This document shows positions 1 through 6,294 of a DNA stretch of 10,252 bases, in pieces; the first letter of the stretch is position 1, and each line of letters begins with the position of its first letter. This DNA comes from Nitriliruptoraceae bacterium (GTDB lineage: Bacteria; Actinomycetota; Nitriliruptoria; Nitriliruptorales; Nitriliruptoraceae): contig SKII01000078.1 of assembly GCA_007116505.1 (NCBI GenBank), positions 1 through 10,252 on the forward strand, in the 5' to 3' direction. Under the pieces are notes generated by a model. It was not told where the DNA came from. It saw only the letters and a list, made by a program, of their open reading frames with translations, and did not search any database. The translations under genes were made by a program, and so were the position numbers.

Positions 1-476
1 CCTGGCGCGGATCGCAGCGGACGCGCCCGCGTCCGACGACGGCGCCGGGCGAGCTCGTCGACGAGGTCGGCCGTCCACCCCTCGACCGTCGCGGCGTCCG
101 TACCGAGGGCTGCGGCGATCGTCGGGACCGGCATGCCGGAGCGCAGCAGCGCGCGTGCCTGGACCCGGCGCGTGTCGACGACCTCCTCGCCGGACCTCCC
201 GTCGCCGGGGGCCTCCGCCTTCCCGGACCCGACCGACGACGGCTGACCGGACGACGGCTGACCCGACGACGGCTGGCCGGACCCACCGACCGCGACGAGC
301 GGCGGGGCGTCGCGCCCGAGGACCTCACGGTGCGCGGCGGCGGTCAGCACGAACGGGACCGCCTCATCCGCCCCGTCGTCGAACGGGAGCGGGAGAGCCT
401 GCGGCTGAGCCACGGCGAGCCGGCGCTCCGCCGAGGTCGGCGCTCCTCGCGTGGGGATCCGTGTCGTCGTCTCCAT
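1..476 (-). CDS. Unrecognised protein with helix-turn-helix-like segment, C-terminus cut by window edge
   Basis: An ATG at 476-474 opens a frame that stays free of stops for 158 codons to the left edge, with G or C at almost every third position. The product is not one I recognise. Residues 1-60 look non-conserved. Residues 66-81 hold a Gly/Ser/Pro/Gln linker with three GQPSS repeats. Residues about 103-140 (RVQARALLRSGMPVPTIAAA, then LGTDAATVEGW) resemble a helix-turn-helix: a first helix, a turn at SGMPV, then a short helix and a possible recognition helix. A basic run RRRRRTRAR follows at 144-152. It lies 46 nt downstream of dnaG on the same strand. There is no Shine-Dalgarno next to the ATG; instead TACGGT ends exactly 6 nt before it, so it may have its own leaderless promoter. 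DNA binding is inferred from the helix pattern alone. Confidence 0.7.
   Translation of the reverse strand, partial: METTTRIPTRGAPTSAERRLAVAQPQALPLPFDDGADEAVPFVLTAAAHREVLGRDAPPLVAVGGSGQPSSGQPSSGQPSSVGSGKAEAPGDGRSGEEVVDTRRVQARALLRSGMPVPTIAAALGTDAATVEGWTADLVDELARRRRRTRARPLRSAP
238..282. repeat. Three tandem 15-bp units encoding GQPSS repeats
   Basis: Three head-to-tail 15-bp copies (238-252, 253-267, 268-282) follow the pattern GACGGCTGACCGGAC with one or two substitutions each. Read on the minus strand they encode the GQPSS repeats in the linker of the gene that runs off the left edge. The 15-bp unit keeps the reading frame, so copy number can change without breaking the gene. Confidence 0.85.
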
Positions 477-482
477 GCCCGC

Positions 483-488
483 ACCGTA
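483..488 (-). promoter_or_regulatory. Putative -10 element for a leaderless start
   Basis: On the minus strand TACGGT is followed by 6 nt (GCGGGC) and then the ATG at 476. The spacing puts the predicted transcription start at or next to the A of the start codon. It fits the actinobacterial TAnnnT -10 consensus. I see no convincing -35, and none is strictly needed. The call is by pattern and spacing only. Confidence 0.45.
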
Positions 489-522
489 CGTCCCGGGTGC
501 GACACGCCGACCGGTGGCTCCC

Positions 523-2400
523 TCAGGCCTCGCCCTCGTCGCGCAGCGCACGACGTCGGGCGGCGAGGTCCTGCAGCTCGCGCTGCAGCGCCAGCATGCC
601 GCCCGGGTCCCCTGCCGCATCGACCGTGGCGAGACGCTCCCGGAGCTCCTGCTCCTGGGCCACGAGGTCGCGGGCGACCATCCTGTTCACGAGGTCCGTA
701 GCGGCACGCCGCCGCAGCTCGGGCTCGCCGGCCGATGCCGCCGGATCCTCCTCGAGCAGGAGCCCGCGCACCACGTCGCGGACCATGTCGTCCTCCGCGG
801 CGTCGAGGACCGCGTCGGTCGTGACACCGGGACCACCCGCGGCGGCGACCGCACGCCACACGGCCGCGGCGGAGGGGTGACGGAAGCTCTCCGCTCCGAG
901 CGACCATGCCGCTTCGGGCAGGAGCGCCGGATCCTGCAGGACCACCCGGAGCACGGCGCGCTCGAGCCGCGCGTCGACGACCGCCGCGTCGGGGGCTGGC
1001 ACCGCCTCCCGTCGCGTGGGACGCGCCGCACGCGTCGAGGCCACCCCCGCGACGGTGTCGAGCACGACACCCTGACGCGCGGCCGTCGCCGCGACGAGGT
1101 CGTAGGCGATCCCGAGCGGCCGGGCGACCTCGCTGCGCGCCCATGCACGCCTCAGCTCCGGATCGGCCTCGCGCCCGAGCACCGTCAGCGCCTCGCGCAG
1201 CGCTGCGACCCGTCCCTGCTCGGTGTCGAGGTCGGCCTGCTCGAGCCGCGACGCGATGAGGAAGGGGACGACGGGCCGTGCACCGGCGACGGCCTCGCGC
1301 ATCCCGTCGGCGCCGACCTCCCGCGCGAGGTCGGCAGGGTCCTTCCCGTCGGGCAGCGGCAGCACGGACAGCTCGAGCGCCGTCGTGCCCGTGGAGGTGA
1401 GCTCGCGCACGGCCTCCCATGCGCGCTCCGCCGCCTGGATGCCAGCGCGGTCCGCGTCGAACGCGAGCACGACGCGCCGCGTGTAGCGCGCCAGCGCACG
1501 CAGGTGCTCGACGCCGACGGCGGTCCCGCAGGTCGCCACCGCGTTCGCGAAGCCGGCCTGGTGCAGCGCGATGACGTCGGTGTAGCCCTCGCAGATGAGG
1601 ACCTGGTCACGCGCGACGATCTCCGAGCGGGCCTGCGGGACGCCGTACAGCACGCGGGACTTGCGGTAGAGCGACGTCTCCGGGGAGTTGAGGTACTTCG
1701 GCGGCTCGAAGTCCCCGAAGTCGATGCCGGGCAGCACCCGCCCCCCGAAACCGATGACGTCCCCGCCCGGGTCCTGGATCGGGAAGATGACCCGCCCCCG
1801 GAAGCGGTCGCGCAGGCCACCACGGTCGTTGCGCACGCTCACCCCGATGGCGATCAGGTCCTCCGGTTCGACCCCGTCGGCGACGAGCGCCCGGCTGAGG
1901 TCGTCCCACGCCTCGGGTGCGAAGCCGAGCTCGAACGCGTCGGCCTCGGCGCGACCGAAGCCGCGCCCCTTCAGGTACTCGCGGGCAGCGACACCCTCGT
2001 CGCCGAGGAGCCGCCGGACGAAGTGGTCGCGGGCGAGGTGGGAGACCGCGACCAGCCGGGACCGCTCCCCGATCGCGCGGCGCTCGCGGTTGGACAGCTG
2101 CTCGTAGCGGAGCGGGAAGCCGGTCCGCCGCGCGAGCGTCTCGACCGCCTCGGGGAAGTCCATCCCCTCGACCCGCTGCAGGAAGTCGTAGATGTCACCG
2201 CTCGCGCCGCATCCGAAGCAGTGGAAGTAGTTCCCCTCGGGCGTGCAGGTGAACGAGGGCGTGCGCTCGGTGTGGAACGGACAGAGCCCCTTGAACGAGC
2301 GTCCCCCGCGACGCAGCGTCGTGTAGTCCCCGATGACCGCGACGATGTCCGCCTGCTGACGCAGCGCGTCGATGTCCTCCTTGAGGATGCGCCCGGCCAC
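523..2400 (-). CDS. dnaG: DNA primase DnaG
   Basis: This 625-residue primase synthesises the short RNA primers for lagging-strand replication and works with the replicative helicase. The N-terminal CHC2 zinc finger has C40, H43, C61 and C64 (CPFH and CFGC). The RNA polymerase core follows, with RFRGRVIFPI at 199-208, GFGGRVL at 218-224 and KYLNSPET at 235-242. The TOPRIM domain carries the metal-binding acidic residues: E271 in ICEGYTDV, and D315 and D317 in FDADRAG. DGKDPAD is at 351-357. A less conserved C-terminal region (about 470-625), helical and Arg/Leu/Glu-rich, matches the usual position of the helicase-binding domain. Length is normal for the family. The start is GTG at 2400-2398, supported by GGAGG at 2405-2409, 4 nt upstream, and by the typical early sequence (KEDIDALRQQADIVAVIGDY). 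It lies 19 nt after the DUF3151 gene and is probably co-transcribed with it. Confidence 0.97.
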   Translation of the reverse strand: MAGRILKEDIDALRQQADIVAVIGDYTTLRRGGRSFKGLCPFHTERTPSFTCTPEGNYFHCFGCGASGDIYDFLQRVEGMDFPEAVETLARRTGFPLRYEQLSNRERRAIGERSRLVAVSHLARDHFVRRLLGDEGVAAREYLKGRGFGRAEADAFELGFAPEAWDDLSRALVADGVEPEDLIAIGVSVRNDRGGLRDRFRGRVIFPIQDPGGDVIGFGGRVLPGIDFGDFEPPKYLNSPETSLYRKSRVLYGVPQARSEIVARDQVLICEGYTDVIALHQAGFANAVATCGTAVGVEHLRALARYTRRVVLAFDADRAGIQAAERAWEAVRELTSTGTTALELSVLPLPDGKDPADLAREVGADGMREAVAGARPVVPFLIASRLEQADLDTEQGRVAALREALTVLGREADPELRRAWARSEVARPLGIAYDLVAATAARQGVVLDTVAGVASTRAARPTRREAVPAPDAAVVDARLERAVLRVVLQDPALLPEAAWSLGAESFRHPSAAAVWRAVAAAGGPGVTTDAVLDAAEDDMVRDVVRGLLLEEDPAASAGEPELRRRAATDLVNRMVARDLVAQEQELRERLATVDAAGDPGGMLALQRELQDLAARRRALRDEGEA

Positions 2401-2419
2401 CCGTCCTCCAGCCCTCCGC

Positions 2420-2854
2420 TCAGACGGGGAGGTTCTCGTCGCTCCAGTCCGGGTCGAGGTCGCGCAGGAACGTGTCGATGCGCGTGACCTCCGCGGCCTC
2501 GCCGATCTCCCGGGCGGCCTCCCGCAGGCGCACGAGGCAGGTCAGGAAGGGACGGTTCGACGCCTGCGACCAGCGCACGATCCCGCTCCCACCCCATCCG
2601 TTCGCGCGCAGCGCGTCGAGCCCACGGTGGTAGCCGACGCGTGCGTAGGCGTAACGCTCGATCGGCTCGGCGCCGAGCGTCGCCAGCGCCGCCCAGCCCT
2701 CGATGAAGGTCGGCTCCCCCGCGACCAGCTCGCCGATCGCGACCTTGCGTGCCCCTGCGTCGAGCGTCAGCGCCGACCGGTACGCATCCCGGAGCGCGTC
2801 CGCGACGGGCGGCAGGACCGTCTCGTGGCGATCGGCGAGGGGGAGGTTCGGCAT
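2420..2854 (-). CDS. DUF3151 family protein
   Basis: This 144-residue soluble protein has no known function. The central motif ERYAYARVGYHRGLDALRAN (65-84), the following GWGGSGIVRWSQASNRPFLT (85-104) and the near-terminal TFLRDLDPDW match the DUF3151 family pattern as I remember it from Streptomyces proteins, where the equivalent stretch reads YAYARTGYHRGLDALR. It has no signal peptide, membrane segment or obvious catalytic motif; the helix-rich pattern loosely recalls helical repeat proteins. The start is ATG at 2854, with AGGAG five nt upstream (AGGAGCCACCATG). It is the first gene of a likely operon with dnaG, 19 nt apart, and is divergent from the M61 peptidase gene. The link to dnaG is positional only; I know of no primase-related role for the family. 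Confidence 0.88.
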   Translation of the reverse strand: MPNLPLADRHETVLPPVADALRDAYRSALTLDAGARKVAIGELVAGEPTFIEGWAALATLGAEPIERYAYARVGYHRGLDALRANGWGGSGIVRWSQASNRPFLTCLVRLREAAREIGEAAEVTRIDTFLRDLDPDWSDENLPV

Positions 2855-2914
2855 GGTGGCTCCTGGTCGGCCGTGCAGCGGCGCCCGCCGTCACGCGAGC
2901 CCGGCGGTCAGCGG

Positions 2915-2920
2915 AAGGTA
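2915..2920 (-). promoter_or_regulatory. Putative -10 element of the DUF3151-dnaG operon
   Basis: The minus strand reads TACCTT, a TAnnnT hexamer. A start of transcription near 2908 would give a leader of about 55 nt ending in the AGGAG before the DUF3151 ATG. The hexamer is back to back with TAGCCT for the M61 gene, and its TA lies within an inverted repeat at 2919-2935. No clear -35 is visible. Confidence 0.4.
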
Positions 2921-2935
2921 GCCGTCACGTGGCTA
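2919..2935. repeat. Inverted repeat TAGCC-N7-GGCTA between divergent promoters
   Basis: Perfect 5-bp arms, TAGCC at 2919-2923 and GGCTA at 2931-2935, flank GTCACGT, and the palindrome CACGTG sits at 2926-2931. The outer TA of each arm is also the first two bases of the -10-like hexamer reading outward on that side. The repeat may be a regulator site, or only the symmetry of two promoters placed back to back. Confidence 0.5.
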
Positions 2936-2939
2936 GCCT
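2934..2939 (+). promoter_or_regulatory. Putative -10 element of the M61 peptidase gene
   Basis: TAGCCT fits TAnnnT. Transcription from about 2946 would give a leader of about 40 nt, largely made of the CGAGCCC repeats at 2943-2973 and ending in the GGAG at 2977-2980. The assignment is by position and pattern only. Confidence 0.4.
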
Positions 2940-2942
2940 CCC

Positions 2943-2973
2943 TCGAGCCCCGAGCCCTCGAGCCCCCGAGCCC
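2943..2973. repeat. Four near-tandem CGAGCCC copies in the peptidase leader
   Basis: CGAGCCC occurs at 2944-2950, 2951-2957, 2959-2965 and 2967-2973, i.e. a 7- to 8-bp period with an extra T or C before three of the copies. The array fills the spacer between the proposed -10 and the Shine-Dalgarno of the M61 gene. Confidence 0.85.
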
Positions 2974-2985
2974 TGTGGAGCAGCC

Positions 2986-4746
2986 ATGCCGGAGACGCAG
3001 CCCCAGCCGGCCGGACCGGTCACCTACCTCGTGGACCTCTCCGGCAGGGACCAGCATCTCGTCCGCGTGACGATGCGTGTCCCGGCCGACCTCGCCGTCG
3101 CCGGTGGCCGCCTGACCGTCCCCACGTGGACACCCGGCAGCTACGTGGTCCGTGACTACGTCCACCACCTCCAGCAGGTCAGCGCTTCGGACGCGGGCGG
3201 TGCGGCCGTGACGCTCGTGCCCGACGGCGTGTCGGCCTGGCAGGTGCCGGCGGTCAGCGGCGAGCTCGTCGTCGAGCTCGAGTGGTACGCGTTCGACGCG
3301 TCGGTGCGCACCAACCATGTCGACGACCACCACGCGCTGCTCGTCGGCGCGGCGACCTTCCCGTGCCTCGAGCCGGCACGTGGCCGGCCGCACCACGTCC
3401 ACCTCACCGGCATCACCAACGAGCACGACGTCGCCTCGCTGCTCCCCGGCGAGGGCGACGGCCCCTACGTCGCCGACGACCACGACCACCTCGTCGACGC
3501 GGCGTTCGCGGTCGGGCCGCTGCGGACGTCCGCCGTGGACGTGCACGGTGTCGAGCACCGGGTGGTGTGGGCCGGACACGGCGACGGCGTCGACGTGCGG
3601 GGACTGACCGACGACCTCGGACGCCTCGCGCACACGGCGACGGCCCTGTTCGACGGCGAGCTGCCCGCCTCGCGCTACACGGTGCTCGCGATCGACGGGG
3701 AGGGCGGTGGCCTCGAGCATCGTGACGGCTGCGTGGTCGCCTTCCCGCCGCACGCCACCACGGAGCCGGAGCGCCGCCGGCGCCTCCAGAGCCTGCTCGC
3801 CCACGAGCACTTCCACCTCTGGAACGTGCGCCGGCTGATGCCCGAGGCGCTCGTCGAGCCGCCGCTGGACGTCCCGGTGCTCACGCCCTCGCTCTGGATC
3901 GCGGAGGGTTGGACGTCGTACTACGACCGGCTGCTCCCCTCGCGGGCGGGGCTGTGGGGGACCTCGGAGCTGCTCACCGCGCTCGACCGGCTGCGCGACG
4001 CCGTCGATGGCCTGCCGGGTGCACGCATGCAGTCGCTGCACGACGCGTCGCGCACGGCGTGGACGAAGTTCTACCGCCGCGACGAGAACACCCCGAACGC
4101 CGGGACGGACTACTACGGGCACGGGGCGCTGGCCGCGTTCACGCTCGATCTCCGGCTCCGTGCGCTCGACCCGGATGGTGATGGGCTCGACGCCGTGCTG
4201 CGCGACCTCTGGCGCCGCCACGGACCCGACGCCGCCGGCCGGCCCCGTGGCTACACCGAGCAGGACGTCCTCGACGCGCTCGCCCGTGCCGGCGGCGACA
4301 CCGTCGCAGCGCTCGCCGAGCGGCTGACGACCGTCCCGTGCGTCCCCGACCCGTCCGACGACCTCCACGCCGTGGGCCTCGAGCAGAGCCTCGACACGGA
4401 GGACCCGACGCCGCAGCTCGGAGCGCTGGTGCAGGGAGGGAGCGGACGCATCCTGCTCCGGTCCGTGCTGCGCGACGGCCCGGCCTGGCTGGCCGGGGTG
4501 AGCGGTGGCGACGAGCTCGTCGCCGTGGACGGCGAGACGCTCACGCACGAGGAGCTGCCGACGGTCCTGCGCCGCCATGGCCCGGGGGCGTCGGTGCGGC
4601 TGACGCTCCGCCGCGGACCGCGCGTCGTCGAGCGCACGGTCGTGCTCGCCCCCGCGGAGCCCCGCCCGCGTCTCCGCGTGGTCGATGACGCCGACGCATC
4701 GACGCTCGCGCGCTTCCGCCGCTGGTCCGGTCAGCCCGCCGGCTGA
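2986..4746 (+). CDS. M61 family metallopeptidase (glycyl aminopeptidase-like) with PDZ domain
   Basis: This 586-residue zinc aminopeptidase-like protein belongs to the M61 family, whose members release N-terminal residues, often glycine, from peptides. The N-terminal beta domain contains PTWTPGSYVVRDY (46-58), a family hallmark. GGLEH at 241-245 is the substrate-recognition loop. The zinc motif HEHFH gives H273, E274 and H277, and E307 in WIAEGWTSYY is the third ligand. A C-terminal PDZ domain covers about 485-555. The usual YYxKG motif appears here as YYGHG (376-380). There is no signal peptide or membrane segment, so it is probably cytosolic. I chose ATG 2986 because GGAG lies 5 nt upstream (2977-2980) and the conserved fold begins shortly after; the frame stays open further upstream, but that part would cross the divergent promoter and the DUF3151 gene. 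Its last 16 bp overlap the end of manA on the opposite strand. Confidence 0.92.
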   Translation: MPETQPQPAGPVTYLVDLSGRDQHLVRVTMRVPADLAVAGGRLTVPTWTPGSYVVRDYVHHLQQVSASDAGGAAVTLVPDGVSAWQVPAVSGELVVELEWYAFDASVRTNHVDDHHALLVGAATFPCLEPARGRPHHVHLTGITNEHDVASLLPGEGDGPYVADDHDHLVDAAFAVGPLRTSAVDVHGVEHRVVWAGHGDGVDVRGLTDDLGRLAHTATALFDGELPASRYTVLAIDGEGGGLEHRDGCVVAFPPHATTEPERRRRLQSLLAHEHFHLWNVRRLMPEALVEPPLDVPVLTPSLWIAEGWTSYYDRLLPSRAGLWGTSELLTALDRLRDAVDGLPGARMQSLHDASRTAWTKFYRRDENTPNAGTDYYGHGALAAFTLDLRLRALDPDGDGLDAVLRDLWRRHGPDAAGRPRGYTEQDVLDALARAGGDTVAALAERLTTVPCVPDPSDDLHAVGLEQSLDTEDPTPQLGALVQGGSGRILLRSVLRDGPAWLAGVSGGDELVAVDGETLTHEELPTVLRRHGPGASVRLTLRRGPRVVERTVVLAPAEPRPRLRVVDDADASTLARFRRWSGQPAG

Positions 4747-6014
4747 GCGTCCGACGCGGCCCGCGACGCGCCGGGTGCTGCGTGGACGACGGTCCCCGAC
4801 CCCTCGACCACGACGTCGCCCGAGCCCGGCGAGATGAGCGCTGCCCCACCCGGACCGAGCGCGACGGCGCTCCCGTCCGACGCGACGACCGCGACCCGAC
4901 CGTCGAGGCACAGCAGCAGTCCGACGCCCGTCCCGGACCGCTCCACGACGAGGCGCACCTCGACACGTGCCTCATCGACGAGGAAGGCGTCCGAGGGGAT
5001 GATCGTGCGGTGCCATCCGGTGCCGTCGGAGCGTCGGGGCAGCCGGCCGACACGGGGCACGCCGACCGCCGTCGTGTCGAGCAGTCCGAGGAACGCCTCG
5101 ACGTCGACGGCCTTCTCGGTCATGCCGCCACGGAGCACGTTGTCGGACGACGCCATGACCTCGACGCCGAGCCCGTGGAGGTAGGCGTGCGGTGTCCCCG
5201 GGGCCACGAAGATCGTCTCACCCGGGGCGAGGTCGGCGTCCTCGAGCAGCAGTGCCACGAGGGTGCCCGCGTCGCCGGGGAAGCGCGCCTGCAGGTCGAG
5301 CGCCAGCCGGGCGAGCCGCAGCAGATCGGCTGCCGGCCCCGCACCGTCCGGACCCTCCTGCTCCGCCCTGCGGACGACCTCGTGCGCTCCGTCAGCGACA
5401 GCGGCGAGCATCACCGCGACGCTCACGGCGTCGGCCCGCAGGACGTGCGCGATGGCTTCGGCGAGGGCCGTGTCCCCATGGCCGAGCACCTCGACCAGCG
5501 CATCGATGCCCGTGGGTGCCAGGAGCGAGAGGAGCCGACGCGACGACGCGGCGCTGCGCAGCCCGCACAGGACGCGCATCGGGGTGACCGCGCGCACCAG
5601 CTCGGGCTTGCCCGACGGGTCGACGAAGCAACGCTCGGTGGCGTCGAGCGCGACGCCGTCCGCCTCCTCGCGCGCGAAGCCACGGCGCGCGGTCGCGTCG
5701 TCGGGATGGACCTGGATCGACAGCGGGCCGCCCGCCGCGAGGAGCTTCAGGAGGAGGTCGGGCACCTCGCCGGGAGCGAGCTCCGTCGCCGGACGTCGTC
5801 CGTCCGCGTCGACGACGGTGGAGGGGTTGCGGGGGTGGGCGCCGAACCAGACCTCGGCCGCAGGTCGGTCATCGCCACCGGCATGCACGTCGCCGTACGG
5901 CTCGAGCAGCTCAGGTGCGCCCCATGCGGCGGTCACGACCCGCCCCTCGAGGAGACGCAGCGTCGGGACGCTCCGCTCGGCCCCTGACCGTGTCTGCGCG
6001 CTGTCCGTACCCAT
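4731..6014 (-). CDS. manA: Mannose-6-phosphate isomerase, class I
   Basis: This cytosolic enzyme interconverts mannose 6-phosphate and fructose 6-phosphate, linking glycolysis to GDP-mannose and mannosylated glycans. It has 427 residues, normal for type I enzymes. AEVWFGAHP is at 53-61. The zinc ligands correspond to Q101 and H103 in IQVHPDD, E138 in KPELV, and H276 in GTPHAYLHG. VMASSDNVLRGGMTEK (286-301) is the conserved segment with the active-site Arg (R295). A C-terminal beta domain (about 340-412) completes the cupin fold. The start is ATG at 6014. No Shine-Dalgarno precedes it; TAGGCT ends 6 nt upstream, which suggests a leaderless mRNA. It appears monocistronic, head to head with a small membrane protein gene and tail to tail with the M61 gene (16-bp overlap). 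A sugar other than mannose cannot be excluded, but the motifs are canonical. Confidence 0.94.
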   Translation of the reverse strand: MGTDSAQTRSGAERSVPTLRLLEGRVVTAAWGAPELLEPYGDVHAGGDDRPAAEVWFGAHPRNPSTVVDADGRRPATELAPGEVPDLLLKLLAAGGPLSIQVHPDDATARRGFAREEADGVALDATERCFVDPSGKPELVRAVTPMRVLCGLRSAASSRRLLSLLAPTGIDALVEVLGHGDTALAEAIAHVLRADAVSVAVMLAAVADGAHEVVRRAEQEGPDGAGPAADLLRLARLALDLQARFPGDAGTLVALLLEDADLAPGETIFVAPGTPHAYLHGLGVEVMASSDNVLRGGMTEKAVDVEAFLGLLDTTAVGVPRVGRLPRRSDGTGWHRTIIPSDAFLVDEARVEVRLVVERSGTGVGLLLCLDGRVAVVASDGSAVALGPGGAALISPGSGDVVVEGSGTVVHAAPGASRAASDAQPAG

Positions 6015-6020
6015 GCCGGC

Positions 6021-6030
6021 AGCCTACGCT
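6021..6030. promoter_or_regulatory. Overlapping divergent -10 elements sharing one TA
   Basis: The 10 bp AGCCTACGCT read TACGCT rightward (6025-6030) and TAGGCT leftward (6026 to 6021), so both hexamers begin on the same central TA at 6025-6026. Each ends exactly 6 nt before an ATG: 6037 on the plus strand and 6014 on the minus strand. The arrangement predicts two leaderless transcripts from one symmetric site. The call is by pattern and spacing only. Confidence 0.5.
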
Positions 6031-6036
6031 CCCGGG

Positions 6037-6294
6037 ATGCAGACGGACACCCGACCGACGTCCGTCGCGGCCAGGGCCGCGACGCTGATGGCGTACGTCG
6101 TCGCCCTCGTCGGTGCTGGCGCCGCCACGCTGGCGCTGCGGTCCGGCGAGGCCGTCCAGGCCGCGCTCGTCCTCACGACGACGCTCGGCGTGGCGGCGCT
6201 GCTCGCCGCGACGGGGACGCTGCTGCGCGGCCTCGAGGCCGTCGAGGCGCGCCTGCGCCGCCTCGAGGACGAGGTCCGCTCAGCGGCGCGGTAG
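6037..6294 (+). CDS. Small two-helix membrane protein, unknown function
   Basis: The product has 85 residues and I do not recognise it. A short polar N-terminus is followed by two hydrophobic segments at about 13-34 ([20 protein letters not shown]) and 39-62, separated only by LRSGE, which suggests a membrane hairpin. A charged amphipathic tail at 64-80 ([17 protein letters not shown]) has a heptad-like spacing and could form a short coiled coil. G or C fills nearly all third positions, as in its neighbours, so it looks like a real gene. An in-frame ATG at 6013 would add 8 residues, but ATG 6037 has TACGCT exactly 6 nt upstream, as for a leaderless mRNA. It is divergent from manA with 22 bp between start codons, and its last 15 bp overlap the end of glyS. 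Confidence 0.72.
   Translation: MQTDTRPTSVAARAATLMAYVVALVGAGAATLALRSGEAVQAALVLTTTLGVAALLAATGTLLRGLEAVEARLRRLEDEVRSAAR

Noticed and set aside
344..505. GTG at 505 (minus strand) with GGGAG upstream as the start of the gene after dnaG
   Set aside because: This frame closes at 344 after an Arg-rich product. The ATG frame at 476 stays open to the edge, has better codon use and encodes a helix-turn-helix-like segment.
451..2487. Open frame of 678 codons antisense to dnaG
   Set aside because: It has no recognisable domain. High-GC genes produce long open frames on the opposite strand, and this one lies opposite a canonical primase.
2908..4911. Open frame of 667 codons antisense to the M61 peptidase gene
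   Set aside because: It is low-complexity, Arg- and Val-rich sequence without a known fold, and is a composition shadow of the real gene.
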